Positions 39,753-49,469 of a stretch of DNA of 64,000 nt are shown one piece after another (within the stretch, counting starts at the first letter, position 1; the number at the start of each line of letters is the position of its first letter). The stretch is from assembly GCA_030827125.1 (NCBI GenBank), contig JAURFD010000012.1:17463-81462 (forward strand), in the 5' to 3' direction. Origin of the DNA: Candidatus Nanopelagicales bacterium (lineage in GTDB: Bacteria; Actinomycetota; Actinomycetes; S36-B12). The translations under genes were made by a program, and so were the position numbers. The notes under the pieces are model-generated. The model ran no database searches, was not told the DNA's origin, and was given only the letters and a program-made list of their open reading frames with translations.

Positions 39753-40834
39753 TGCCCTCAGCCAGTGAACTCGTCGCCATGCGGCGCGCTCGCGAAGTAG
39801 CCGCCGCCGTCCTGCTCGCCGATGGTCCGAACCCCCGAGTCGGCTGCGTGATTCTCGACGCCGCCGGCACGGTGATTGCCGAAGGCGCGCACCGCGGCGC
39901 CGGAACCCCCCACGCGGAGGTGGCGGCCTTGCTGGTCGCGGGTGACGCGGCGAGGGGCGGCACCGCGGTAGTGACCCTGGAGCCGTGCAATCACACCGGC
40001 CGCACCGGCCCGTGCTCCGAAGCGCTCATTCGTGCGGGGATCGCGCGCGTGGTCTTCGCGCAGCCCGATCCACACGCCGTCGCATCCGGGGGTGCCCAGC
40101 GGCTGCGCGATGCGGGCATTGACATTGAATCGGAGGTGGAATCGGACGAGTCCCGCGCGCTGAACCGCGAGTGGTCCACCGCCGTGTCCCGCGGCCGCCC
40201 CTTCGTCACCTGGAAGGTGGCCTCCACTCTCGATGGTCGGGTCGCGGCGGCGGACTCCACGAGCCGGTGGATCTCTGGTCCTGACTCCCGCCGTGATGTC
40301 CACGCCCTTCGCGCTCGATGCGACGCCGTGGTGGTTGGCACCGGCACGGTACTGGCCGACGATCCGCAACTGACGGTTCGGGACGCACCCCTCCCACTCA
40401 CGGGGCAGCCGCTGCGCGTCGTCGTCGGCCTGCGCGACATCCCGACCTCAGCCCGCGTGCTTGATGACTCGGCGCCGACGATGGTGATGCGCACACGGGA
40501 CGTCGACGAAGTGATCGCGGCGCTGGGGGACCGCGAGGTGCGCCACGTGATGCTCGAGGGTGGGCCGACGTTGGCGGCCGCCTTCCTAGGGGCCGGACTC
40601 ATCGACGATGTTGTCTGGTACGTCGCGCCCATGGTGCTGGGCGCCGGCCCGCCAGCCGTCGCCGATTTTGGCACCACAACCATCGCCGAGGGAGTACGGC
40701 TCGGGGAGGTTCGTGTCGAGCAGATCGGGGACGATGCGAGGATCGTGGGGCAGGTTCAACAGAGGGAGGCCCATGTTCACCGGGATCGTCGAGGAACTTG
40801 GACAGATCACCGCGGTGACGAGCCTGCCCGATGA
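39752..40834 (+). CDS. ribD: Bifunctional riboflavin deaminase / reductase RibD
   Basis: Deaminates and then reduces the pyrimidine intermediate of riboflavin synthesis. The N-terminal deaminase (1-145) has the zinc motif TPHAEVAAL and LEPCNHTGRTGPCSEAL; the C-terminal reductase has VTWKVASTLDGRVA, SRWISGPDSRRDVH, AVVVGTGTVLADDPQLTVR and VMLEGGPTLAAAFL. The protein is 360 residues. Its last 20 codons overlap the start of ribE by 62 nt in another frame, giving an unusual tail (VQQREAHVHRDRRG), so the original stop was probably lost upstream. Confidence 0.94.
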   Translation: MPSASELVAMRRAREVAAAVLLADGPNPRVGCVILDAAGTVIAEGAHRGAGTPHAEVAALLVAGDAARGGTAVVTLEPCNHTGRTGPCSEALIRAGIARVVFAQPDPHAVASGGAQRLRDAGIDIESEVESDESRALNREWSTAVSRGRPFVTWKVASTLDGRVAAADSTSRWISGPDSRRDVHALRARCDAVVVGTGTVLADDPQLTVRDAPLPLTGQPLRVVVGLRDIPTSARVLDDSAPTMVMRTRDVDEVIAALGDREVRHVMLEGGPTLAAAFLGAGLIDDVVWYVAPMVLGAGPPAVADFGTTTIAEGVRLGEVRVEQIGDDARIVGQVQQREAHVHRDRRGTWTDHRGDEPAR

Positions 40835-41371
40835 CGCGCTGCGCCTGACCATTCGTGGCCCCGTCGTCACCGCCGACGCGGAGCACGGTGATTCCATCGC
40901 CGTGAACGGCGTCTGCCTCACGGTCGTCGAGGTGACTGACGGATCATTCACCGCCGACGTCATGCGTGAGACCTTGAATCGATCCTCCCTGCGGGGCGCG
41001 GCCGAGGGAGTCTCCGTCAATCTGGAGCGGGCCGTTCGCGTCGATGCACGACTCGGTGGACACATTGTCCAGGGACACGTCGACGGGACCGGCGAGGTCG
41101 TCAGTCGCACGCCCAGCGACAACTGGGAGGTCGTCCGCTTCTCTCTGCCGTCGTCGTTGGCCCGCTATGTCGTCGAGAAGGGTTCCATCACCGTGGACGG
41201 CGTGTCCCTCACGGTGACCGACGTGTCCGATGGGTCGTTCGGCGTTTCCCTGATCCCGACGACCCTGGCGGCCACGACGTTGGGCAGCCGTCAGGTCGGG
41301 GACACGGTCAACCTCGAAGTGGATGTCCTCGCGAAATACGTCGAACGGCTGCTCGACGCGCGAGGTCAGGC

Positions 41372-41375
<4 letters not shown>
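40773..41375 (+). CDS. ribE: Riboflavin synthase alpha chain
   Basis: Final step of riboflavin synthesis: dismutation of two lumazines to riboflavin. The 200 residues show the internal duplication of the family: MFTGIVEELGQI, the repeated GDSIAVNGVCLTV and GSITVDGVSLTV blocks, GGHIVQGHVDGTG and the repeated ALIP-like end LIPTTLAATTLG. A GAGGGAGG site precedes the ATG. The 5' end lies within ribD; the 3' end overlaps ribBA by 4 nt. Confidence 0.95.
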
Positions 41376-43035
<1,660 letters not shown>

Positions 43036-43045
43036 GCTGGTCCGT

Positions 43046-43309
43046 GTGAAGACCTTCGACGAGTTGTACGCCGAACTCCAGGCCAAGTCCGTATTCGCTG
43101 ATGACACGGGCAACACCCGCCGCCTCCTCGATGCGGGTGTCCACGAGATTGGCAAGAAGGTCGTGGAGGAGGCCGCGGAGTCGTGGATGGCTGCTGAGCA
43201 CGAAAGTAGTGACCGCGCGGCCGAGGAGATCGCGCAACTGCTCTACCACGCTCAGGTGCTCATGATCGCCTGTGGTGTCAGCCTGTCCGACGTCTACCGG
43301 CGCTTGTGA
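43046..43309 (+). CDS. hisE: Phosphoribosyl-ATP pyrophosphohydrolase
   Basis: Second step of histidine synthesis. The 87 residues form the all-alpha MazG-like fold with the metal-binding run [13 protein letters not shown] and the [21 protein letters not shown] helix split over residues 53-73. GTG at 43046 starts [11 protein letters not shown], as in other actinobacteria; the frame is open upstream inside ribH but that part is not used. hisG follows after one base, a pairing also seen in Mycobacterium. The other his genes are not in the window. Confidence 0.93.
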   Translation: MKTFDELYAELQAKSVFADDTGNTRRLLDAGVHEIGKKVVEEAAESWMAAEHESSDRAAEEIAQLLYHAQVLMIACGVSLSDVYRRL

Positions 43310-43310
43310 C

Positions 43311-44156
43311 ATGTTGCGTGTCGCACTCCCGAACAAGGGGCAACTCGCTGAGCCCGCACGAGAAATGCTCCGTGAGGCTGGTTATCTCCGGCTGATGCCA
43401 CCGCGCGACCTGGTGATCCAGGACCTGGACAACGACGTCGAATTCTTCCTCTTGCGTCCCAAGGACATCGCGACCTACGTCGGTGCCGGAACGCTGGACA
43501 TCGGCATTACCGGGCGCGACATGCTGCTCGATTCCGGTGCGGGCGCCGTGGAGTTGGTCGCCCTCGGATTCGGCGACTCGACGTTCCGACTTGCAGCTCC
43601 GTCGGGCGCGAACATGACCCCGCATGATCTCACTGGATCGCGCATTGCGACGTCGTACCCGGGTGTCCTGGCCGACTACCTCCAACGCGCGGGCATTGAC
43701 GCGCAGATTGTGCGACTCGATGGTGCCGTGGAGAACGCCGTGCGTCTCGGGGTGGCCGATGCGGTCGCCGACGTGGTGGCGACGGGGACGACGCTGCGGC
43801 AGGCCGGCCTGCAGATCATTGGCGATCCGATCCTCGTGAGTGAGGCGCTGGTAGTTCAGCGCGCTAACGCTCCGACCGACCCCGCGGTGGATACCTTCGT
43901 GCGTCGCGTGACCAGCGTTCTCGTTGCACGGGCCTACGTGCTCCTGGACTACGACATTCGAACCTCGGAGATCGAGGCAGCGTGCCGGATCACGCCTGGG
44001 TTCGAGTCGCCCACGATTTCCCCCCTTCACGATCCGGAGTGGAGCGCGGTGCGCGCCATGGTGCCGCGCAGCGATGTGCACCGGGTCATGGACGAGCTCT
44101 ACGAGCGGGGCGCGCGAGGCATTCTCGTCACCGCCATCCACGCCTGTCGCCTATGA
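43311..44156 (+). CDS. hisG: ATP phosphoribosyltransferase (long form)
   Basis: First and feedback-controlled step of histidine synthesis. The 281 residues are the long type: MLRVALPNKGQLAE, LRPKDIATYVGAGTLDIGITGRDML, DAVADVVATGTTLRQAGL as the PRPP-binding region, then a C-terminal ACT-like regulatory domain (from about residue 205) expected to bind histidine and ending RGILVTAIHACRL. No HisZ is needed for this type. The 3' end overlaps the next gene by 4 nt. Confidence 0.95.
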   Translation: MLRVALPNKGQLAEPAREMLREAGYLRLMPPRDLVIQDLDNDVEFFLLRPKDIATYVGAGTLDIGITGRDMLLDSGAGAVELVALGFGDSTFRLAAPSGANMTPHDLTGSRIATSYPGVLADYLQRAGIDAQIVRLDGAVENAVRLGVADAVADVVATGTTLRQAGLQIIGDPILVSEALVVQRANAPTDPAVDTFVRRVTSVLVARAYVLLDYDIRTSEIEAACRITPGFESPTISPLHDPEWSAVRAMVPRSDVHRVMDELYERGARGILVTAIHACRL

Positions 44157-44614
44157 CTCCGGTCGAGGGTCGCGGGCGGCGCATCGTGACTCCCACGGAC
44201 TTCGCCTCTGACGAGGGAATGGCCGATCCGCGGTGGGCCGCGGCGTTCGGCACCGCTGACGGTGATGCCGTGCTAGCCATCCTGCGCGAGGGGGTGCGCC
44301 TACTCGTCCCCATCGTGGCGGTCCTGGAGGAGCGTGATGAGCGTGGTGGCGACAAGTCGAGCCATATGGCATCGGTCTCCCTGGTTCAGGCGAATGGTCG
44401 CCGTGGGCTGTTGGCGTTCACGAGCATCGACACCCTGGTGCGGTGGAACGCCGAAGCCCGACCGGTGCCTGCGTGGATCGCCGATATTGCTGCGGCGGCC
44501 CTGGACGAGGATGCCGACGGCGTACTCGTGGATGTCGCCGGGCCGGTGGCGTTCGCCATCGACGGTGACCTGTTGGAGGAGTTGGCGCGGGGGGCTAGAC
44601 CACCGGTCCGGTGA
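44153..44614 (+). CDS. SseB-like protein
   Basis: A 153-residue soluble protein resembling the SseB N-terminal domain: an acidic/Ala-rich first part, ILREGVRLLVPIVAVLEE, MASVSLVQANGRRGLLAFTSIDTLVRWN and a C-terminal VDVAGPVAFAIDGDLLEEL. Genes of this type commonly stand just before infC in actinobacteria. Function is unknown. The start overlaps the hisG stop; the 3' end runs 20 nt into the convergent DUF1844 gene. Confidence 0.75.
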   Translation: MTPVEGRGRRIVTPTDFASDEGMADPRWAAAFGTADGDAVLAILREGVRLLVPIVAVLEERDERGGDKSSHMASVSLVQANGRRGLLAFTSIDTLVRWNAEARPVPAWIADIAAAALDEDADGVLVDVAGPVAFAIDGDLLEELARGARPPVR

Positions 44615-44960
44615 GCGCTTCACCAGGACCCGCGCCCGGCGCATCGGGAATGCTCGAGGCTTCGCGGAAGGCGCGCTGCAACGCGGTCAAGCCGTCCCGC
44701 AGTGGCGCGGCATGCTGAGGTCCAAGGTCGGGTGCGGACGCGGTCACGAGTCCGGCCAGTGCCGCAATGAGGATGCGGGCCTCTGCCAGATCCCGATCGC
44801 CTTCGGCCTCCGGACCCTCGCCGAGACCGCAGCGGATCGCGGCTGCCGACATGAGATGAACCGCAAGGGTCGTGACGATCTCCACCGCGGGCACGTCCGC
44901 GAGGTCACGTGCGGCTTCGGCGGCTTCGGGGATTGGAGCGGGGTCGGTGGGCGAGGTCAT
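44595..44960 (-). CDS. DUF1844 family protein
   Basis: A 121-residue small protein with the DUF1844 core DVPAVEIVTTLAVHLMSAAAIRCGLGEG followed by an Asp/Glu-rich helix (DRDLAEARILIAALAGLV) and LRDGLTALQRAFREA. It is on the minus strand, converging on the SseB-like gene and divergent from infC, the same arrangement as in other actinobacteria. Function unknown; possibly involved in translation because of its constant place near infC, but that is only association. Confidence 0.82.
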   Translation of the reverse strand: MTSPTDPAPIPEAAEAARDLADVPAVEIVTTLAVHLMSAAAIRCGLGEGPEAEGDRDLAEARILIAALAGLVTASAPDLGPQHAAPLRDGLTALQRAFREASSIPDAPGAGPGEALTGPVV

Positions 44961-45007
44961 AGCCGCAGCCTCGCAGGCGCGATTTCGGCTCTGCGGCTCG
45001 GCCCTGG

Positions 45008-45013
45008 TAGCCT
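45008..45013 (+). promoter_or_regulatory. Candidate -10 box of the infC-rpmI-rplT promoter
   Basis: TAGCCT lies about 200 nt before infC, with a weak -35-like TTCGGC at 44984-44989 (18-nt spacing). It would start a long leader that ends in the hairpin at 45165. Confidence 0.35.
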
Positions 45014-45164
45014 GAGGCCCGATCGCTTGCCGGCGTAGGTCGGCATCGCGCCAAGCGGACCCCGAGTCCCACCCTCCGCCTCCGGGCGTCGGGTTGCGCC
45101 AGCGGCCTTCATGGCCGTCTATCGCCTCGGGCCCGTAGACGCGGAGGGCCCGCCCTCACGATCT

Positions 45165-45189
45165 CACCGGCGAAAGCCGCCGGTGTTTT
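45165..45189 (+). terminator. Attenuator-like hairpin in the infC leader
   Basis: CACCGGCG - AAAGC - CGCCGGTG is a perfect 8-bp stem with a 5-nt loop, followed at once by TTTTA: a complete intrinsic terminator placed only 5 nt before the infC ribosome-binding site (GAGGAG at 45195-45200). With the ~150-nt structured leader above it, this points to transcription attenuation of infC-rpmI-rplT, as known for L20 or ribosome-based control in other bacteria. Confidence 0.65.
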
Positions 45190-45205
45190 ACGTCGAGGAG
45201 GCGCC

Positions 45206-45784
45206 ATCAGCGTCGAGCCCAGGATCAACGACAGGATCCGTGTCCCCGAGGTGCGCCTCGTCGGACCCCAGGGGGAGCAGGTCGGCATCGTCCGTATCGA
45301 TGACGCCCTCCGACTCGCCCAGGAAGCCGATCTAGACCTCGTTGAGGTCGCACCGATGGCCAAGCCCCCGGTCTGCAAGCTCATGGACTACGGCAAGTAC
45401 AAGTACGAAGCCGCTGTGAAGCTCCGCGAGTCCCGCAAGAACCAGGCACATACGGTCATCAAGGAGATGAAGCTTCGCCCCAAGATCGATCAGCACGACT
45501 ACGACACCAAAAAGGGTCACGTCGTCCGGTTCTTGAAGGCGGGAGACAAGGTCAAGATCACGATTATGTTCCGCGGCCGCGAGCAGTCCCGTCCCGAACT
45601 GGGGCTGCGTTTGCTGGCCAAACTTGCGGAGGATGTCGAGGATCTCGGATTCGTCGAAGCGACCCCCAAGCAGGACGGTCGCAACATGATCATGGTGCTC
45701 GCGCCGCACCGGACGAAGTCGGCCCAGGGCAAGACCGCAACATCGCCCGAGGTTGAAGCCGAGTCCATCGCCGCCGAGGCCTGA
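45206..45784 (+). CDS. infC: Translation initiation factor IF-3
   Basis: IF-3 keeps 30S subunits free and proofreads initiator codon pairing. The 192 residues start [20 protein letters not shown] and continue with [15 protein letters not shown] (N-domain end and linker) and the C-domain [35 protein letters not shown]. The conserved N-terminal RINDRIR lies upstream of the first GTG (45251), so the start must be the ATC at 45206, 5 nt after GAGGAG. An AUU or AUC start is the hallmark of IF-3 autoregulation, because IF-3 rejects such codons. The Ala/Glu/Ser-rich C-terminal tail is short. Confidence 0.94.
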   Translation: MSVEPRINDRIRVPEVRLVGPQGEQVGIVRIDDALRLAQEADLDLVEVAPMAKPPVCKLMDYGKYKYEAAVKLRESRKNQAHTVIKEMKLRPKIDQHDYDTKKGHVVRFLKAGDKVKITIMFRGREQSRPELGLRLLAKLAEDVEDLGFVEATPKQDGRNMIMVLAPHRTKSAQGKTATSPEVEAESIAAEA

Positions 45785-45810
45785 GTACAGCCCGATCGAG
45801 AGGACGCACA

Positions 45811-46005
45811 ATGCCGAAGCAAAAGACCCACAGCGGGGCCAAGAAGCGATTCAAGGTCACCGGATCGGGCAAGATCACCCACGAGCAGGCCAACCGTCGC
45901 CACCTGCTGGAGGGCAAGCGCTCCAAGCGCACCCGCAAGCTCATGCTTGATGAGACCGTCAAGCCCGCCGACGTCAAGAAGGTCAAGCGCCTTCTCGGCA
46001 AGTGA
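45811..46005 (+). CDS. rpmI: 50S ribosomal protein L35
   Basis: A 64-residue basic ribosomal protein: [20 protein letters not shown], then [16 protein letters not shown] and a C-terminal VKRLLGK. Second gene of the infC operon, 26 nt after infC, with GAGAGGA in front of the ATG. Confidence 0.97.
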   Translation: MPKQKTHSGAKKRFKVTGSGKITHEQANRRHLLEGKRSKRTRKLMLDETVKPADVKKVKRLLGK

Positions 46006-46033
46006 CCTGCCCCACTGAAGAAGGAGAACCCAC

Positions 46034-46405
46034 ATGGCACGCGTGAAGAGGGCTGTCAACGCCCAGAAGAAGCGCCGTGAGGTCTTGGAGCAGGCCAGCG
46101 GATACCGCGGGCAGCGCTCCCGGCTCTACCGTAAGGCGAAGGAGCAGGTCACCCACTCCCTGGTCTACGCCTACAACGATCGCAAGGATCGCAAGGGCGA
46201 CTTCCGTCGGCTCTGGATCCAGCGCATCAACGCCGCCGCTCGGTCGCGCGGCATGACCTACAACCGCTTCATCCAGGGTTTGAAGGCCGCTGATGTTCAG
46301 GTTGACCGTCGCATGCTCGCCGAGCTCGCCGTCAGCGATCCCACCGCGTTCGATGCGCTGGTGGACATCGCCCGCAAGGCACTTCCGGCGACCGCCTCGG
46401 CCTGA
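46034..46405 (+). CDS. rplT: 50S ribosomal protein L20
   Basis: A 123-residue ribosomal protein that binds 23S rRNA early in assembly; in other bacteria it also represses its own operon. Motifs are [37 protein letters not shown] and [28 protein letters not shown] precedes the ATG. It is third in the infC operon, and trmH starts 2 nt after its stop. Confidence 0.97.
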   Translation: MARVKRAVNAQKKRREVLEQASGYRGQRSRLYRKAKEQVTHSLVYAYNDRKDRKGDFRRLWIQRINAAARSRGMTYNRFIQGLKAADVQVDRRMLAELAVSDPTAFDALVDIARKALPATASA

Positions 46406-46407
46406 TC

Positions 46408-47226
46408 ATGGCCGACCTCACCTCCACGAGGTCACCGCGTGTTGCGGAAGTCCGCAAGCTGCACGACCGAAGGCACCGCGCTGAGCGCGGTGCCTTCGTC
46501 GTCGAAGGTCCGCAGGCGGTGTCAGCCGCCGTCGGTCACCGCGTCGATGATCTCTATGTCGCTCACGATTCCGTAGAGCGCTTCTCTGATCTGATCGCAC
46601 AGGCACACGCGGTGGGTGCCCAGGTGCACACGGCCTCCGAGGCAGTGCTGGCCGCGATGACGGAGACTCGCCAGCCCCAGGGGATCGTGGCGGTCTGTCC
46701 CCTGATCACCGTGAGCATGGCCACCGCGCTTACCGAGGCGACCCACCGCGCACTGCGCTGTGTCGTGGTCCTGGATCGGGCGAACGATCCGGGAAACGCA
46801 GGGACCGTGATTCGCACCGCGGACGCGCTGGGCGTCGGTGCGGTGATCTTGACCGAGGGGTCTGTCGATCCGCACAACGGCAAAGTCGTGCGCTCCACCG
46901 CGGGCTCGATCTTCCACGTGCCGATCGCGTCTGATGTTCCCGTGCGGGAGGCGATCGAGGCAGTGACGAAAGCCGGTTTCCTCCTCGTCGCTGCCGACGC
47001 AACGGGGAGTGTGCACCTCGGCACGATGGGAGCTGAAGCGGTGCTCAACGGTCCGGTGGCGTGGGTCATCGGCAACGAGGCGCATGGGGTGCACGACGAT
47101 CTTCGCGCCGCCGCGCAGGAGACCGTGTCCATCCCGATGTCCGGGGGAGCCGAAAGCCTCAACATGGCGGCAGCTGCCGCCATTTGTCTTTACGCGACGC
47201 GCGTCGCCCAGCACCCCGGGGAATGA
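46408..47226 (+). CDS. TrmH/SpoU-family RNA 2'-O-ribose methyltransferase
   Basis: A 272-residue SPOUT methyltransferase that modifies rRNA or tRNA. The N-terminal substrate domain has RRHRAERGAFVVEGPQAV; the knotted SAM domain contains the three motifs: VLDRANDPGNAGTVIRTADALG (split over residues 111-133), VAWVIGNEAHGV and IPMSGGAESLNMAAAAAICLY. The target nucleotide cannot be told. It follows rplT as in many actinobacteria. Its codons 21-31 include a perfect 31-nt palindrome. Normally pheS comes next; here about 4.1 kb of other genes intervene. Confidence 0.9.
   Translation: MADLTSTRSPRVAEVRKLHDRRHRAERGAFVVEGPQAVSAAVGHRVDDLYVAHDSVERFSDLIAQAHAVGAQVHTASEAVLAAMTETRQPQGIVAVCPLITVSMATALTEATHRALRCVVVLDRANDPGNAGTVIRTADALGVGAVILTEGSVDPHNGKVVRSTAGSIFHVPIASDVPVREAIEAVTKAGFLLVAADATGSVHLGTMGAEAVLNGPVAWVIGNEAHGVHDDLRAAAQETVSIPMSGGAESLNMAAAAAICLYATRVAQHPGE
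46468..46498 (+). repeat. Perfect 31-nt palindrome just downstream of rplT
   Basis: CGAAGGCACCGCGCT - G - AGCGCGGTGCCTTCG is a perfect 15-bp inverted repeat around a single G, inside the 5' coding part of the methyltransferase gene and 63 nt after the rplT stop. As RNA it makes a very stable hairpin without a U-tract. It could reduce read-through from the ribosomal protein genes into trmH or protect the rplT mRNA end. Confidence 0.8.
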
Positions 47227-47290
47227 CACCACCCAACCGAGGAGGGCACCCTCGACCTCAAGGACGAAAGTCCCGCGGACACGGGTCCAT

Positions 47291-47519
47291 GAGTGGGTCG
47301 ATGGGAAGTCCTCCGGCGACACGCGATTCGCCCCGCTCGCGTCGGCCGTGTGCGGGTGATCGAGTTGCAGCCCAATACGAACGCCGACGCGCTGTACAGC
47401 TCCCATCTCGACGACAACAACCGCATCAACCCGGGACGCGCATCGCCCTACCCGCCGGGGCGGTCACCGAGGTCGTTGCCGCAGAACTCGATCCCACCAT
47501 GGTCCGCTCCGAAGCCTGA
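47291..47519 (+). pseudogene. Decayed, internally deleted paralogue of the oxygenase-like gene downstream
   Basis: Three pieces, in order but in three frames, match the intact gene at 47676. Piece 1 (47291-47347) encodes EWVDGKSSGDTRFAPLASA, equal to residues 33-51 with 16 of 19 identical. Piece 2 (47344-47433) encodes 30 residues from GRVRVIELQPNT to SHLDDNNRINP, matching residues 97-126 without gaps. Piece 3 (from 47433) encodes GTRIALPAGA, matching residues 160-168. The parts between (residues about 52-96 and 127-159) are deleted. Most base changes in piece 1 are at third positions, so the copy evolved as a working gene before it was broken. The retained HLDD holds the iron-site motif but no complete protein is possible. 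Confidence 0.8.
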
Positions 47520-47675
47520 GCGGACTCCCTGAGCGAGGGCGAGCCCAAGCCGGCCTCCCGGCGCGTCCGAGTCCGGACCTTCCCTCGGCATGGGGGACAA
47601 TGGCGCCAGGTCACGGGGCAATCCCTCGTGAGGAACGCCCCGCAGGGACGATCACTGGTGAAGGGAATGTTGTTG

Positions 47676-48437
47676 ATGGACTACATCAAGCTGGCTGAAT
47701 TCGACGAGACCGGCTACGTCGTTCTCGAGTCCTACGACCAGGCGGCCGATCCGGCCGAATGGGAGCAGATCGAATTCGTCGATTGGAAGTCCTCCGGCGA
47801 AACGCGCTTCGCCCCCCTTGCCTCGGCATACGGCGAACTCGAGTGCAATGGTTTTTGGCATCACAATCCGCCGAAGACCGACAAGGACGGTGTCTGGGTC
47901 GAGTCCAACATCGCCAAGGCCCCCCAATTGAAGGCACGGGCCGAGGAGCCCGGAGCCAACATCGGTCGCTGCCGAGTGATCGAGCTGCAGCCCAACACCT
48001 ATGTCGACTCCATCTGGAATCTCCACCTCGATGACAACAACCGGCTCAATCCCGAGGGCACCGGATGGATCGTGCGCGGCTTCTTCAACCTCACAGACAA
48101 TCCCGACTCATACATGATCTTGCGCGAGGACAAGGACGACCCCAGCACCGAGACGCGCATTCCGCTCCCGGCCGGAGCTCAGGTCGTCATTGACACCCAA
48201 CGCCTCTGGCACGCTGTGTGGCACCCGGGGCCCGAGCCGCGCTACTGCCTGATCACCTCGTGGGAGTCCGGGCCGGAATTGCAGGCCTACCTGCAGGCCA
48301 AGAACCCAATCTCCCGGATCGAGAACGCCCCGCTCGATGAGGCGGTCATCGCCGAAGCCCAGGCTGAGGCGGCTCGCCGCCGGGCCGCCCGCGAAGCACA
48401 GTCGGGCGCAATGACCGACGTGATGAGTGAGGCCTGA
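47676..48437 (+). CDS. Putative 2OG-Fe(II) oxygenase (aspartyl/asparaginyl hydroxylase-like)
   Basis: A 253-residue soluble protein I do not know by name. The central part (about 97-198) reads like a double-stranded beta-helix hydroxylase: RCRVIELQPNT, the iron-binding HxD in NLHLDD (His117, Asp119), VRGFFNLTDNPDSYMIL, IPLPAGAQVVIDTQRLWHAVWH with a distal His179 (or His183), and Arg189 in PEPRYCLITSW to bind 2-oxoglutarate. This resembles the Asp/Asn beta-hydroxylase group, but the match is by pattern only. The end is a charged Ala/Arg/Glu helix (AEAQAEAARRRAAREAQ). ATG at 47676 has GAAGGGA 9 nt before it; earlier in-frame starts are worse placed. The substrate is unknown. A broken copy lies just upstream and the sulfate-activation genes follow. 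Confidence 0.6.
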   Translation: MDYIKLAEFDETGYVVLESYDQAADPAEWEQIEFVDWKSSGETRFAPLASAYGELECNGFWHHNPPKTDKDGVWVESNIAKAPQLKARAEEPGANIGRCRVIELQPNTYVDSIWNLHLDDNNRLNPEGTGWIVRGFFNLTDNPDSYMILREDKDDPSTETRIPLPAGAQVVIDTQRLWHAVWHPGPEPRYCLITSWESGPELQAYLQAKNPISRIENAPLDEAVIAEAQAEAARRRAAREAQSGAMTDVMSEA

Positions 48438-48457
48438 GGCGACTTCGCCCCAAGCCC

Positions 48458-48478
48458 CCCACGCGGGTAGCGTGGGGT
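48458..48478 (+). terminator. Hairpin after the oxygenase-like gene
   Basis: CCCCACGC - GGGTA - GCGTGGGG is a perfect 8-bp stem with a 5-nt loop 20 nt after the stop codon. There is no T-tract, so it is a U-less terminator candidate. The loop and 3' arm contain TAGCGT, which could instead be a -10 box for cysD. Confidence 0.45.
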
Positions 48479-48492
48479 CCTACACCGTCGCG

Positions 48493-48512
48493 GCGAGGCG
48501 TCGTCGCCTCGC
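48493..48512 (+). repeat. Hairpin in the cysD leader
   Basis: GCGAGGCG - TCGT - CGCCTCGC is a perfect 8-bp stem with a 4-nt loop, ending 21 nt before the cysD ATG. It may shape translation of cysD or act with the hairpin just before it. Confidence 0.4.
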
Positions 48513-48533
48513 GCGCGCCCGACGATAGGGAAG

Positions 48534-49469
48534 ATGCCTGTGTCGACGCCTGCCCCCGAGAGCGTCTCGGAGAACGACGTCCTCGACGCCCTTGAGGCTG
48601 AGGCCATCCACGTCTACCGCGAGGTGGCCGGGGCCTTCCGCCGGCCGGTCCTGCTCTACTCGATCGGCAAGGACTCTTCGGTCCTGCTGCACCTGGCCCG
48701 CAAGGCCTTCCATCCGGCGCCGATCCCATTCAAGGTCATGCACATCGACACGACCTGGAAGTTCCGAGAGATGATCTCGTTCCGCGACCGCATGGCCGCC
48801 GAACTAGGTCTCGACCTCGTGGTGAAGACCAACCTCGCTGCGGTTGCCGAGGGAGTGACACCGTTCTCGCACGGCACTCACGAGTACACCCGCATGATGA
48901 AGACGGTCGCGCTGCGCGAGGGCCTCGATGAGTTGCAGGCCGACTGTGCGATCGGTGGGGCCCGTCGAGACGAGGAGAAGTCGCGCGCCAAGGAGCGGAT
49001 CTTCTCGCTTCGTGAGCCGGGGCATCGCTGGGACCCGCGCAAGCAGCGCCCGGAGTTCTGGCGTACGGCCAACACGATGCTGGCGGAGGGGCAGACGATG
49101 CGTGCCTTCCCGATCAGCAACTGGACCGAGTTCGACATCTGGCGCTACATCCGTCGAGAGAACATCCCGATCGTGGATCTCTACTTCGCCCGCGAACGCC
49201 CTGTGGTTGAGCGGGAGGGCGCGTTGATCATGGTGGATGACGAACGATTGCCGCTGCGTGAGGGCGAGGCGCCGCAGCATCTGAGCGTCCGTTTCCGCAC
49301 CTTGGGCTGCTACCCGCTGTCCGGGGCCGTTGAGTCCACGGCGGCGGTCGACATCGACACCCTCATTGCCGAAATGCTCGAGAGCAACGTCTCGGAGCGG
49401 GCTGGACGCCTCATCGATGGCGAGGGCAGCGGCTCCATGGAGTCCAAGAAGGCGGAGGGCTACTTCTAA
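48534..49469 (+). CDS. cysD: Sulfate adenylyltransferase subunit 2
   Basis: Makes adenosine 5'-phosphosulfate (APS) from ATP and sulfate; CysN GTP hydrolysis drives the reaction. The 311 residues belong to the N-type ATP pyrophosphatases: [16 protein letters not shown] with the PP-loop, [12 protein letters not shown], the [18 protein letters not shown] block, [13 protein letters not shown] and [13 protein letters not shown]. The stop overlaps the cysN start by one base. Confidence 0.96.
   Translation: MPVSTPAPESVSENDVLDALEAEAIHVYREVAGAFRRPVLLYSIGKDSSVLLHLARKAFHPAPIPFKVMHIDTTWKFREMISFRDRMAAELGLDLVVKTNLAAVAEGVTPFSHGTHEYTRMMKTVALREGLDELQADCAIGGARRDEEKSRAKERIFSLREPGHRWDPRKQRPEFWRTANTMLAEGQTMRAFPISNWTEFDIWRYIRRENIPIVDLYFARERPVVEREGALIMVDDERLPLREGEAPQHLSVRFRTLGCYPLSGAVESTAAVDIDTLIAEMLESNVSERAGRLIDGEGSGSMESKKAEGYF

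Noticed and set aside
47628..47675. Longer N-terminus for the oxygenase-like gene starting at 47628 or 47667
   Set aside because: The ATG at 47667 has the GAAGGGA site touching it, and 47628 lacks one; 47676 has the right 9-nt spacing.
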